Source: Chara braunii (Eukaryota; Streptophyta; Charophyceae; Charales; Characeae). Taken from it: a DNA stretch of 64,000 bases. The DNA lies in assembly GCA_003427395.1 (NCBI GenBank), contig BFEA01000828.1, positions 314,011 through 378,010 on the forward strand, written 5' to 3'. The notes under the pieces are model-generated. The model searched no databases and was not told the DNA's origin. It saw nothing but the letters and a program-made list of their open reading frames with translations. Position 1 is the stretch's first letter. Each line of letters begins with the position of its first letter. Of this stretch, positions 54,601 through 64,000 are shown in pieces. The position numbers were made by a program, and so were the translations under genes.

Positions 54601-55154
54601 CTGAATGTCGGAGGATTGACATGGCAATTTTTATTATTATTAACATTTTTATTTTATTTATTTGTTTTCGAGATGTGGCAGTTGCTGCAGCTACTGCCGC
54701 AACAGCAACAGTTGTTATATCTGGTCACTGTGATGCTTCTATGGATGTATCTGGTGCTACAGCAGCCTATACAACCTGTATAGCATCTGCAAATGGAACA
54801 ACCCTCGCAACAGCAACAGTTGTTATATCTGGTNNNNNNNNNNNNNNNNNNNNNNNNNNNNNNNNNNNNNNNNNNNNNNNNNNNNNNNNNNNNNNNNNNN
54901 NNNNNNNNNNNNNTGTTATATCTGGTCACTCTGATGCTGCTATGGATGTATCTGGTGCTACAGCAGCCTATACAACCTGTATAGCATCTGCAAATGGAAC
55001 AACCCTCGGTCTGTCGCACACATATATACTCTCTCTATCACACACACACACGCACACACACACACACGATGCGGAAAGCTCTCAAAGTTTTCTCGGACCT
55101 TTGAGGAAGTCTGGTCGGTGCCTTCTTGCTGGAGTAGTCTTCTGTCTTGGGTAA
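54567..55154 (+). CDS. ORF with 36-aa tandem repeats across an assembly gap
   Basis: After a hydrophobic start (about residues 20-35, IFIIINIFILFICFRDVAV) come 36-residue repeats containing TVVISGH[CS]DA[SA]MDV and SGATAAYTTCIASANGTTL. The hydrophobic leader followed by Ser/Thr/Ala/Gly-rich repeats would suit a secreted or wall-associated protein. However, the repeat period of 108 bp is a multiple of three, so any minisatellite of this unit would stay open. The gap (54834-54913) hides the number of repeats. After the last repeat a CA microsatellite is read through to 55154. Confidence 0.3.
   Translation: MSLTTRNSPQPPECRRIDMAIFIIINIFILFICFRDVAVAAATAATATVVISGHCDASMDVSGATAAYTTCIASANGTTLATATVVISGXXXXXXXXXXXXXXXXXXXXXXXXXXXVISGHSDAAMDVSGATAAYTTCIASANGTTLGLSHTYILSLSHTHTHTHTHDAESSQSFLGPLRKSGRCLLAGVVFCLG
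54703..55013. repeat. 108-bp tandem repeat (minisatellite), gap inside
   Basis: CAACAGTTGTTATATCTGGT occurs at 54706 and 54814; its partial copy resumes after the gap at 54914. Each unit ends GCAAATGGAACAACCCTCG. The units are nearly identical. The gap of 80 Ns gives a spacing of 93 rather than 108, so its length is nominal and units may be collapsed. Confidence 0.9.
54834..54913. other. Assembly gap (80 Ns)
   Basis: A run of Ns inside the 108-bp repeat. Confidence 0.99.
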
Positions 55155-55386
55155 GTTGCCTTTGGCCCTCATCCCCTTATGGTTTGAAATATATATGTAT
55201 ACATATCTATATGTGCAAGTATGTCGCTTTGGCGGCAGACGGGTGTGTGGGCACTTGGCGTTGAACCACACAAAAGTGGCCAACCTTGCATTTTTTATTA
55301 TATTGCCTATCTATAATTTTTTGTAATGGATGGCTTGTGATGATTTGTAAAGGGAATAAGAGAGAGAATCTGGGGTTTTTTAAAAC
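55155..55386. other. No gene recognised
   Basis: AT-rich spacer between two CA microsatellites. No feature seen. Confidence 0.4.

Positions 55387-55430
<44 letters not shown>
55387..55430. repeat. (CA)n microsatellite
   Basis: A perfect CA array directly upstream of the hammerhead-like motif. A shorter interrupted one lies at 55039-55067. Confidence 0.95.
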
Positions 55431-55431
<1 letters not shown>

Positions 55432-55442
55432 GGTTCACCCTC

Positions 55443-55474
55443 CTGATGAGTCGGTGAAAGTCCGACCAAACAGT
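55443..55474 (+). ncRNA. Hammerhead-ribozyme-like core (incomplete)
   Basis: CTGATGAG is followed by a perfect 5-bp stem II (GTCGG at 55450-55454, CCGAC at 55462-55466) closed by TGAAAGT, then CAAACAG where the hammerhead consensus has GAAAC. The second conserved box thus carries a G-to-C change at the catalytic G12. No convincing stem I partner or cleavage GUH was found. The CA microsatellite abuts the place where stem I should begin. This looks like a damaged ribozyme half, or a coincidence; it would not cleave as it stands. Confidence 0.35.
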
Positions 55475-55714
55475 CTGGTATAGTCATTCGTTTTTAGAGT
55501 GTATAGCGAATATGACAATACACACATACACACACATAAATATTACATACACAGGGTTACACACATATAAAAATAATCTGAAATTTTCAAAAGAAGGAAT
55601 ATAAAATTCACCCTTGCGAGAAAAAAATATTTGCTTCATGGGAAAGTAAGAAACTTGGAATATAAGAAAAGTGTCACGCTTGAGAAAAAATACAAAGCCT
55701 GCAAAGCTACAAGA

Positions 55715-56005
55715 TTCACATTGGGTATACCACGGTTACCCGATGGGAACCTCTACCCGCCCGTACCCACCTCTGTTTTTCCTTGGCCACCTGTACCTGC
55801 CCATACCCATCTATTTTCTTTTTTTTGCCGCCCATACCCATTTTTTTTTCTTATTCTTACCCCTACCCCTACCTGCCCCTACCCACCCATGATTTCGAAA
55901 AAGGGCAGTTGTGCCCACACTAACAACCACCACCTTTTGTTTGTGCATGTCCATACCCAACTCCCCCTTCGGAAGGGGTACCCATACCCGCCCGTAACCT
56001 AGCGG
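55715..56005. repeat. TACCC-rich dispersed repeat
   Basis: CCCGCCCGTACCCACC, CCCATACCCATC, CCTACCCCTACCCCTACC and CGGAAGGGGTACCCATACCC. GGTTACCCGATGGGAACC and a T-rich middle suggest a MITE-like element related to those at 51.1 and 54.4 kb. Ends not defined. Confidence 0.5.
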
Positions 56006-56034
56006 TTACAGTTGGTTACGACCAGTATGGTGTC

Positions 56035-56086
56035 GGAGGGCGCGGTGTCCCGGCCCTCCTCTGCGTACCAAGTCCCTACTTGGTAC
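56035..56086 (+). other. Two adjacent perfect hairpins
   Basis: GGAGGGC (56035-56041) pairs with GCCCTCC (56053-56059). Five bases later GTACCAAGT (56065-56073) pairs with ACTTGGTAC (56078-56086) around a CCCT loop. No T run follows, so a Pol III or bacterial-type terminator is not indicated. Confidence 0.7.
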
Positions 56087-59000
56087 TAACCTATGTTTTC
56101 GACGCTGTGGCCTGCAGTTGTTCCCGAGCTACTACGATCCTTAGAAACCGGGTTGTACCTCGACGTGGACCGGCCCTGTTGGTGCCTGCTTCGGCAAAAG
56201 GTGCGCCACAAGGCTTTCCATTGGTCCAAGCAGGTTCGGCGCCCTGTTGTACAGCAGAGCACAACCGGCCTGTGGTCGTGGTAGCCGCCGGGTTCGCCCT
56301 GGGACGCGGAGGTGAAAAGATTGGCTCAGTCTGTTCAACTGCGTGCCAAGCGCCCCTTTATCAGGTTATGGGTTGGGTGCATGAAACAGGCTCCTATTAG
56401 AGAAAAGGGGGCTAAGCAGAGGAAGCAAGAAGGAAAATGAAATATAAAGAAAATGAAAATGAAAAAGAAAACCAGAGCTCTAATCAGTGCGGCTGAACTA
56501 CTAGCCTTAATTCGGGGAAATCTGACGGCCTCTGGCCCCGGCTGTCGTTACGTTTCATTCTTTTATTATTATTATTATTATAATTATTATTATCATTGAT
56601 ATTATTACTTAAATTTTCCTTTCCAAACGATTGTCAGACTCGGTCTTCTTTTCAGCCTGTCAAATTGCGGGAGGCCAACAGCTCGAACTCTGAGCTCGAT
56701 GGTCCACGGTCAACCCCACGTATATCATCTGTGAACGAATTGTCCGATTGAGCGTTGCATGGTAGGGCCCCAAAAGAGAGGCGACCCGCGGCCACATTGG
56801 TAGGAGGCTTATCACCCTCCATGGAAGGTCATAAGCCCCCTCCTTTCCATCGGATACGGGTACCCGAGAAATGACAGGTCGATGGTTCATTTTAAAAGGG
56901 TGGGGCATCGGTCGGGTTCTCATTAGGGGACCACAGTGAGTGGATTTTCGCGCAAAGGCTGGCCCTGCGCCTGCTGGCGCACCGTTTTGAAAATTCCCGG
57001 TTGTCTATTGGTTCTGATTTTGCCTCCTAATAAAGTATTCTATTTTATTTTTATTTAATTGATTTTACCGGTTTGATCCCTTGTTTAGAACACAGGGATC
57101 ACAGCGATGAAAACCTTATAAGAAGAGAAGGAGGGAGGCATTAGTCATGGGAAAATCGTGCTATGCAAGGTTCCAGCATACCACAAAATAGAGGGCTAAG
57201 CGGCCTTGGCGGGCGAGCGGGAGACTGCTAGCGTGCTTTTGCTTTGCACGCTGAGCAGTTTGGCCTTGATTGCTTGGAACCGTGAACTGAGCAGGTGTAG
57301 GGTTGCTGAGAAAGGTCTTGCAATGGCGCTGCACGGCTATAGACCGGGTTACTAGTACCACCAGGCTCGGTGGAAACCCCTGTCTGGGGAAGGGCCCTAG
57401 ATCACAGTAATGCTTAAGTACGATGGAGGGAACGAAATGAGGCTGAAGATCAACGTGGAAGGGGCTAAGGAAGTGCAGATGAGGACTAACTCGAAGTTGC
57501 AGGACGCGATCACAGAGGCAAAGTAACGTGTGGAGAGGCGCTGCAGGAGGGACAGAGTGACTGCAAAAATGCAGGTAACAGTCTCGTATCATGAGACCGA
57601 GACCTTGATGGATACAGCGGACAGGAAACAAGCCCATCTGGACCGGGACTCAGGTGGGGAGAGCGAGATGAGCGAGGCAGACCGGGAGACCGACCTTCAT
57701 TCCTGGAACAGGCCGGGCCAGGTTCGCACGAACCACCCGCTGGCTCAAGGTGTGGAGGGCGGACGGAAGGCGATCTCGAGACAGTTGAGGCCTAGAGGAC
57801 GCGAGACAGAGAAAACGGGGGGCAGAGGAAAGGAGCACGAATAATCACAGTGGCAGGGATGAAAGGAGGCACTCTTGCAGAAGTCAACATGAGTGGGCGA
57901 GCAAAGAGACGGTGTGGCGAAGCTGGTACGGGCAGGTAGAGACTGGGCTGCAGTGAGATCGGGCGCGCGTCTTTCCGACCGCCCTGGGATAGTCAGCCTC
58001 ACCACTCGTACGAGTTCCGTGTTGATGAAGCGCGGCTACACCCTCTAGAGGTCGAGTGTGACTGTGAGAGGGTACGCTTGGTACGAGGGAGTAGCAGGGG
58101 CGTGACGGACAGTGGGTACAAGATAGGGACTAGGCTGTGTGGAGAGCGCGCGCACGGAGTGTGTCCAAATAGTTGATGTCAACATTACCTGGTTTGGAGT
58201 AGCGAGGACTCTGTTCTCTCAGAGACTGTGAGTACGAGAGAGACACCAGACCTTGTGTGAGGCAAGTGCCGCATGCGTGCTTGGAATGCTGATGTTGACT
58301 TGACTTCAGTACGAGACAAGAGAGGGTGCGTGAGAACCAGAGTGAGGGATCGTTGTCGCGATCCTCTCTAACGAGCAGTCAAGGGAGAGAGGTTTTAGCA
58401 TACTCACCGCTTGAGACTCGTGTGTGACGATGTGATGAAGTTGAATGTTGCTTGTGTGTGTGGAGGTCTAATGGACAAGTAAGGGCGAGACGGAGAAGCG
58501 ATGCTGACATCGAGAAAGACGCGCGCAACGGTCAAAAGGGAGAGAGTGAGGTCGAGAAGGGCTATGTACCCCTGTGCGACATATGCCGAAGTCGCTGGGT
58601 CCCTGCACGGGGGATTGCTGGCGACTTTACTCTGGCTTATCTAGTCGGTGGGGTGTATGAAGAAGGGAGCGATAGTGAGGCGTCAGTTTGGCTGTGTAAG
58701 CGAATGGGATCTCTACTTGTCGACTAGGCTCTGCGCTCAGCTTGAGATATCAGCAATGCTCAGCTGTAATGTTTAGTTAGACTTTCTCTGCGGAGGCGGG
58801 AATGACTATTGCGCTTCTTGACCTTGAGGGTTGCACTCAGCTGAGTCGGAATACTGGTAAGCCTTGTCTTAATCTGAGGGTCGTGTGAACTGGTGATCAA
58901 TGCCGCGTTTCCTTTTCCCAATTGCCTCAACCTCTTTTTTGCTTCGGAAACGCTGACTCGATACAAGGCTAGGACGACCCTGTTAGATAACTGGGGCTAG

Positions 59001-60740
59001 TGTTTAGGCTAAGGGAAAAGGGAGTGATGTAATAAGTGGTGGCTATGGTTAATAGGAGATAGATAGATGTTTAGGCATAGATGAGGGCTGAATGAAGGTC
59101 GGATCATCGCAAAGAAACCACCAATTGCTGACCGAGGTCAACGCTTGCTCTCACTTATTGGAATAAAAGACTACTCGTGAATATGAGTATTTTGGACGCT
59201 TTAATCGACGACGAGAGACGGGGGCGGAGATGACTTATGCGAAGGGAGGTCACATGTCATATTGAGTAAACCGTCGAGACCAGAAATGTATGGACTGTTA
59301 TCTTTGCGGTAGAAGATGATCAAACGTTTGCTATTGGCCCCTTTCGAGCACTGTGCAGGACCTTTACCAGCAATAAAGTTAAGGCTCTCTTTTGGGGATA
59401 ACCATCTGGGAGGGTGCTTTGCGAAGAGCGAAGCGTGTAACGTCAGCTTTTCTGGGCTTGCTCAGTTAAGATCAGCCCGAACGAAACACTTGTAAAGGAG
59501 GTGAGGTTGATGGGTTTGTCCGATTGGTGCTAACGAGACTGGATATTCGTTATATATACTTTGGAAGTTGAGCAGGATAAGCCATAAAGGATTTTACAGT
59601 GTGCGGGTAATTGACCGTTGAAACGTATTACAGAGAGATCAGATAAAAAGAGGGATCATTCACGCCGACAAATGATTAGTTTCGTTGGTGACAATAATTC
59701 GAGTTTCCTTGATCAAAGTGGAAACTCTGTATACGCATAATCAGCTTTATGTTCTGCAAGATTGAGGGAGTTGCTTTTGAAGATTTATCTAAAGTTGTCG
59801 ATTTGGTCTCACACCTGGTAACTCATTGGTCGCTTGAGGAGGCTAAGTGTTGCTTTACGTTCACAATGTTATTCTAAGATGACGAAATCACTTATGGCTC
59901 GATTGTTTCTAATTTGTTTCCTCTAAGTACATGTGAATGTGAATAGTCACCATTTCTCTCTGATTTGTACCTACGTGTCTGCCCTTAAGAGAGTGGGACA
60001 ATACCAGTTCGCAAAAAGTTAGCAAGCGGACCAGAGATGCATCGGTTGCCAATGTGCTAACTCTGATCAGGTGTGCCAACCTTGGAAGTGTGATATCTGT
60101 AAAACATAGAACAGAGCGAAATAACCCGATTTTATGGTCCAATGAGCAGAAAACGACAGGTCCTAAAAAACATCATCCATTTGTTAGTTAAATTCCTCCT
60201 GGATGGAGACTAAGTTACTCCCAGTCTTTAGTCGGGTCAGACATGCTGTCCACCTGACGCGGGTCGCGTGATAAGAAGGAGCAGCAAAAAGCCTCAGTTA
60301 TTTTCTCAAAGTTTTTTGGAGCAAGAATGCATGCTACAGCCTTCTGACTCGAGTGGTAATTAGTTGATCCCTGACATTTTCTCCTACTAAATATAATGAA
60401 TCAGGCGGGGAGAAATTTGGTGCTATACTATGACATGGGCAAAGAGCGTTTTGCTGTCAAGAAGTGAGCGGTACATTTTCTAATCAATTGTGCTGCTTCG
60501 TTGTGTGTAAACGAGTAAGTGAGTCTCGCACTGCAAATCGGTAGATTGTCCTTGCCGTGTCAAACGCAACTGACAGACAACTGAGTACAAACGTAAGTGA
60601 GATGCAGAACTAGCGAGCAGTTGGCTCAGAGGGTACTGGCTAATTTCCTGGAGAACGAGGTTCACGGATGAGGCCTTCGGACCTAAGCCTAGTTTCGTGG
60701 ATTCAATTAAGCAGATGTGGTCTAATCAATGATTGGCCAA
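56087..60740. other. No recognisable gene in 4.6 kb
   Basis: Open frames of 60-158 aa occur (for example minus 57161-57637 and plus 58452-58727, the latter with a CDICRSRW motif), but none shows a domain I recognise, and they overlap on both strands. An ATT microsatellite lies at 56564-56600. I see no tRNA, rRNA or element boundary. Introns of an unrecognised gene cannot be excluded. Confidence 0.4.
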
Positions 60741-60866
60741 TCTGGGCAGACTCAGACATTCAGATCAGACTCAGGCGTTTGGATCAGACTCAAACCATTC
60801 AAACTAGACTCAGACAATTGAGTACAGACTCAGGCAATTCGGTGTAGAATCGGAGGACTCAGCGCG
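60741..60866. repeat. ~20-bp degenerate minisatellite
   Basis: Six units built on [GA][AT][TC][CA]AGACTCAG[AG]C followed by ATTC-like spacers: GATCAGACTCAGGCG, GATCAGACTCAAACC, AACTAGACTCAGACA, GTACAGACTCAGGCA and variants. Confidence 0.8.
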
Positions 60867-61502
60867 GTCTCAATTTACTTACGCTTGGATTTGGTGAACT
60901 CAAGTGTTACACAGTAGGTAGTTCAGTTAGTAAGTGACTAAGTGTTGACTCGACAAACACGTCACAAAATCTTTTGGATGTGGACTCGTTTACGGGCCAT
61001 GCAAAATCAGACCCTCATGGGCTCAATCAGTGCTCGGTAAAAGATAACCTTTATCAAGGTGACTTATCCAGGCCGAATTGGTGGTTGTAGACTTGATTAA
61101 TAATAGACTTGGACAACTTCTCATAAACTCAACCGGGAGTCTGACAGGCTGACAGATAGGCTCTGTGAGCCCAGGTTATTACTAAACTCGGATAATACTC
61201 GGCATGGTCAATTACGAGATCAGTTTTAGACTCTGTAATGTTTGAGTTCAGACACAGTTGATGAACTCAGACTTAGCGAACTTGGTGCAGATTCTGTGAA
61301 ATCGATACAGACCCTACAAAATCAGCATTGAATCCACAGACAGCTAACCTCCCCTTTTGTCTGAATAATCGGGTTTTCCCACCAGTGGTTGTTAGTCGCC
61401 TACTTACTAGAAAAGACAAGGTGAAGATCCTTCGAAGCCAGTTTTTCCAGTGAACAACACAGCTTCTACGCACAGGGGTCAACGAAGAGATGTTCAACAA
61501 AA
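60867..61502. other. No gene recognised; GACTC-rich
   Basis: ACTCAG/GACTC phrases continue at lower density up to about 61310, which suggests older, diverged copies of the neighbouring minisatellite. No coding feature. Confidence 0.35.
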
Positions 61503-61760
61503 ATGGGTAGCGAGAAAAGACTGAGGGTGACCTGCACATTGCATCAAGACAAAGAAGAAGGTTGGAAAGAAAAACTCACTCAGGGGATCCGTTATCGGAC
61601 GAGATTCATGATGGAATATGCCTTGATGATGGTGAGAGAACAGACAAGTATGATTGACTACACCTACTACATACACGGATCAGATGGAAAACATCACATC
61701 ACGTTTTCATTCATAGGGTCAGTTGAGGAAGCAAGGGGAGTAGTTGCTGGTGACCAGTAA
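61503..61760 (+). CDS. Hypothetical short protein, 85 aa
   Basis: ATG-to-TAA frame with a balanced composition: MGSEKRLRVTCTLHQDKEEG, a Met-rich middle (FMMEYALMMVREQTSMIDYT) and GKHHITFSFIGSVEEARGVV at the end. It is not low complexity and has no known domain. It lies 390 bp upstream of the 182-aa ORF on the same strand and could be a small gene or an exon. I see no similarity between it and the two paralogous ORFs downstream. Confidence 0.35.
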   Translation: MGSEKRLRVTCTLHQDKEEGWKEKLTQGIRYRTRFMMEYALMMVREQTSMIDYTYYIHGSDGKHHITFSFIGSVEEARGVVAGDQ

Positions 61761-62151
61761 GAGAGTTTAATCATCAACCCCGATAGAGGCGAACATGCAT
61801 AAGATAGAAACGGATTGGAGAGGGCGAGCCAGATTCTGAAACAGGCCACAGCCGGACACAGAGTACATCACTGAATTTCGAGCAGCAAACGAGTAAGTTA
61901 GCAAACTGGAGACAGTTCAGTTCTCCCGTCAGCAATCAATTAGTAATGTTCAGTTCTCAATCAATAGTTAATCAACAATTAACCGACACGTGATTGACAC
62001 TCAGTCAGCGCTCAGACAAATCCAGAAGTTTGTCCTATGACGACTGTTCGCCCATGAAGTGAGTTTGTTGTTGACCCTACCCATAACAGACACTTGATGA
62101 TAAAAACCAGCTTCTTCTCAGACTACCGGAGAGTAACCAATTATCAAATAC

Positions 62152-62700
62152 ATGAGAGAGATTAATCCCATCACAGTTGACCAGTCGGTCCTTGAATGCC
62201 TCCACCTGATTACTGCCAGGGAGAGTTTCCCCTACAAGTATGTCAGTGTTGATGGGTTCAAGCGCGAAGATCTGTCTATCTTCGTTGTTCTCACCGAGTT
62301 TGCTGAAGGTACAGTCACCAATCTGAGGATTTTCCGGAAAAAAAGGAACGAGACACACCCCCATTTCGATGCAGTTTGGGCCGCAGCAGCCGGGTTTGTG
62401 CAATGGAAAGCTGAGAGGCTCAAGGGGAGCACAAAGTTAGTCTATAGCTTTGGTCCTAAGCTTTTCACCGACTATCCCAAACCACCGGTCCCCTACTATC
62501 TTACTGACGGCTCTTATTGGGGCGGACTGGTGGACTTGCCAAAGAGATACATATCGCCCGCAGAGATCGACTACGAAGCAGTGACTGAGCTCTCTGAGTT
62601 TCCACATCTCAGGAGGGGCATCTTCTGTCAACCCCATCTCTACACTCTGTGGGAGGAGTTTTGTGTCATGGTTGACTTCCGTATCATGGGACTTGGATGA
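62152..62700 (+). CDS. Unrecognised protein, 182 aa, paralogue of ORF at 63634
   Basis: A clean frame from ATG 62152 to TGA. Balanced amino-acid use and many aromatic residues. Landmarks: SVLECLHLI (12-20), FPYKY (26-30), SIFVVLTEF (42-50), VTNLRIF (55-61), FDAVWAAAAGFVQWKA (72-87), LVYSFGP (96-102), VPYYLTDGSYWGG (113-125) and C-terminal YTLWEEFCVMVDFRIMGLG. Six of these blocks recur in order in the ORF at 63634. No signal peptide or membrane segment is obvious. Two related intact frames 1.5 kb apart in decayed repeat DNA argue for a real, recently duplicated gene or a protein carried by an unrecognised element. Function unknown. Confidence 0.6.
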   Translation: MREINPITVDQSVLECLHLITARESFPYKYVSVDGFKREDLSIFVVLTEFAEGTVTNLRIFRKKRNETHPHFDAVWAAAAGFVQWKAERLKGSTKLVYSFGPKLFTDYPKPPVPYYLTDGSYWGGLVDLPKRYISPAEIDYEAVTELSEFPHLRRGIFCQPHLYTLWEEFCVMVDFRIMGLG

Positions 62701-63633
62701 AAGTGTTTGGAACTGGTAGGCTTCAGGTGGCTTTATATTCAAAAGCCACAACCTCAGAGAGTCCGAAGACATGGCAAGAAACCCAAACAACGGACAGCAA
62801 AGTGAGAGAAAGAGTGTAAAGTTCAGAAGGATGAGTGAGGACCCTTGATTGGTGTTGACCATGCTCTCTTTCATATGTACTTCCTGAGACTATTATGAGA
62901 GTTCTCATTTTTCCCTCATTCATTTGACTTTGTCATTGCTTGAGTCAGTCGGTCCTGCTTCTTTCATTTCTTCTTGCTTGATGATTGTTTTCGTAGATGA
63001 TTCTGTCACAGTTCTCAAAATCAAATTGAAATAATTGATGCATGCTTAGCACTCCACAATTTTATGATAATTACCTGCATGATTCTCTGCTGTTCCGAAT
63101 CAAAATAAAAGATTCCTAAGACCGGGGACCGGCGAAGACCGTAATTGAAGGGTCTCGCTCGAAACCGGACGCACACAACAGGAAGGGATTTGTATTATTT
63201 AATTTACTTTATTTATTGCAATTACATACAAAACCCTGCGTGACAGTCTGTTGACTTTCCGGTTGCCTAAAGTGATCCGACTGGAAAAAGTGCGACAAAA
63301 ATGGCGCCGTTGCCGGGGACATGAAAACTTTTCGTGTCCGGAACGAGTCGGCGTCAGCAAGCAACTTTGAGCTTTTTATTAGGATTTGAGAACTGTTGAC
63401 AACTTCAGAATTTTTTTTTTTGACTGGTTTTGCAATTTTTTTTTGAGTCATTATTCTCTTGAAAAACCTAATTGTTAACTGAGTTATATCTTCCTTGTGT
63501 GAGGTACCGCACTGGACCGGAGGAGAAAATTGATGTTATTGAATGAGGAAAATCGAGTTTGATATCATGTATGTTTTATTGCTCCTCAATACATTGAAGG
63601 AATTGAAAGAAAGAGAGCGACAGATCAAGACAA
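62701..63633. other. Intergenic spacer between the paralogous ORFs
   Basis: AT-rich, with T8-T9 runs near 63412 and 63438. No promoter element could be assigned with confidence. Positions 63120-63180 are GC-richer (ACCGGGGACCGGCGAAGACC) and stand out from the surroundings. Confidence 0.4.
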
Positions 63634-64000
63634 ATGTTGGTCGACAGTGCACTGAAAGAGTTATCCAAACTCACCTCTAGTGGGATATTTCCCTACCGAT
63701 ATGAGGGTTGTTGGGGCTATCACTCCCGTGGCTCAACCATCTGCGTAGTGCTGACTCACTTCTTGGGGGGAGATATCTATGATATTCGCCCATACGTCAA
63801 AGAAGGAGGCAACAACGATGGTGAGAACTTTAATTGGCTATGGGAGATTGCGACCCAATTTATCTATGATGAAAAGGCAGATTTGATAAAGCAACAAAAG
63901 AAAGTGGAATGGGGTGTGATGCCAGTAACGTATAAGATTGTTTCAATCCCTTCTATACCTAACAACTATTGTGATGGGACTAATTGGTTGTCAATTATCA
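63634..64000 (+). CDS. Unrecognised protein (5' part), paralogue of ORF at 62152
   Basis: Starts at ATG 63634, with an in-frame TGA at 63604-63606 above it, and is still open at the window edge after 122 codons. It matches the upstream ORF in order: ALKELSKLT against VLECLHLIT, FPYRY (19-23), TICVVLTHF (35-43), IYDIRPY (48-54), FNWLWEIATQFIYDEKA (66-82), YKIVSIP (100-106) and IPNNYCDGTNW (108-118). Identity is low outside these blocks, so the pair diverged long ago yet both stayed open, which suggests purifying selection. Family unknown to me. Confidence 0.6.
   Translation, partial: MLVDSALKELSKLTSSGIFPYRYEGCWGYHSRGSTICVVLTHFLGGDIYDIRPYVKEGGNNDGENFNWLWEIATQFIYDEKADLIKQQKKVEWGVMPVTYKIVSIPSIPNNYCDGTNWLSII

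Noticed and set aside
57161-57637. 158-aa minus-strand ORF
   Set aside because: No recognisable motif, unusual Leu/His/Pro/Cys-rich composition, and overlaps other frames; treated as chance.
1-64000. CRISPR array, bacterial operon, plasmid origin or phage
   Set aside because: No spaced identical direct repeats, ribosome-binding-site/operon organisation or prokaryotic genes; all signals are eukaryotic.

Overview
This is a gene-poor, heavily transposon-laden nuclear segment of a streptophyte (land plant or charophyte alga). A Chara-like alga is my best guess, but that guess rests on overall character and not on any marker gene. The plant-lineage signs are a non-LTR retrotransposon with a plant-type ORF1 zinc knuckle and a C-terminal zf-RVT domain, a chromodomain-bearing Ty3/gypsy element primed by initiator-Met tRNA, PIF/Harbinger transposase, AAACCCTAA telobox-like motifs, and abundant simple repeats. 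There is no operon-like organisation. Nearly every recognisable protein belongs to a dead mobile element.

Layout. 0.6-4.8 kb: a decayed LINE (copy A, minus strand) split by a 2.48-kb insertion with a 9-bp target duplication, which itself carries a hAT-like element. 5.3-5.85 kb: a fold-back repeat. 7.3-8.4 kb: a second LINE remnant (copy B). 8.4-13.6 kb: low-information DNA with diverged duplicated blocks. 13.6-14.5 kb: two tandem copies of a ~395-bp MITE. 14.97-18.2 kb: a PIF/Harbinger transposase pseudogene split by a poly-A-tailed retroposon. 18.6-19.45 kb: a 410-bp tandem duplication. 21.1-29.5 kb: a nearly full-length LINE (ORF1 and ORF2, minus) with a 363-bp hAT-like element inside its zinc-finger region. 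29.67 kb: an exact Nextera mate-pair junction adapter, so the assembly is chimeric or contaminated there. 30.3-31.1 kb: another tandem duplication. 33.75-34.44 kb: a Penelope-like reverse transcriptase remnant. 34.6-36.1 kb: copies of a TE family that carries CA/GT or CT/CA microsatellites inside it; another half copy lies at 50.5 kb. 36.9-38.0 kb: an unknown coding fragment with a duplicated segment, split by an inverted-repeat element. 40.05-48.05 kb: a complete but dead Ty3/gypsy chromovirus with both LTRs and a primer binding site. 51.4-55.0 kb: several tandem-repeat arrays, two of which keep an open frame. 55.44 kb: a hammerhead-ribozyme-like core. 56-61 kb: nothing recognised beyond hairpins and a minisatellite.

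The right end (61.5-64 kb) is the only stretch that looks like ordinary host genes. ORFs at 62152 and 63634 are paralogues of one another in tandem, in a family I do not recognise, and an unrelated short ORF precedes them. The inactivating stop codons in the retroelements are mostly explicable as single C-to-T or G-to-A changes, which suggests decay of methylated, silenced copies. The nesting gives a relative chronology: LINEs first, then the 9-bp-TSD insertion, then the hAT-like elements.
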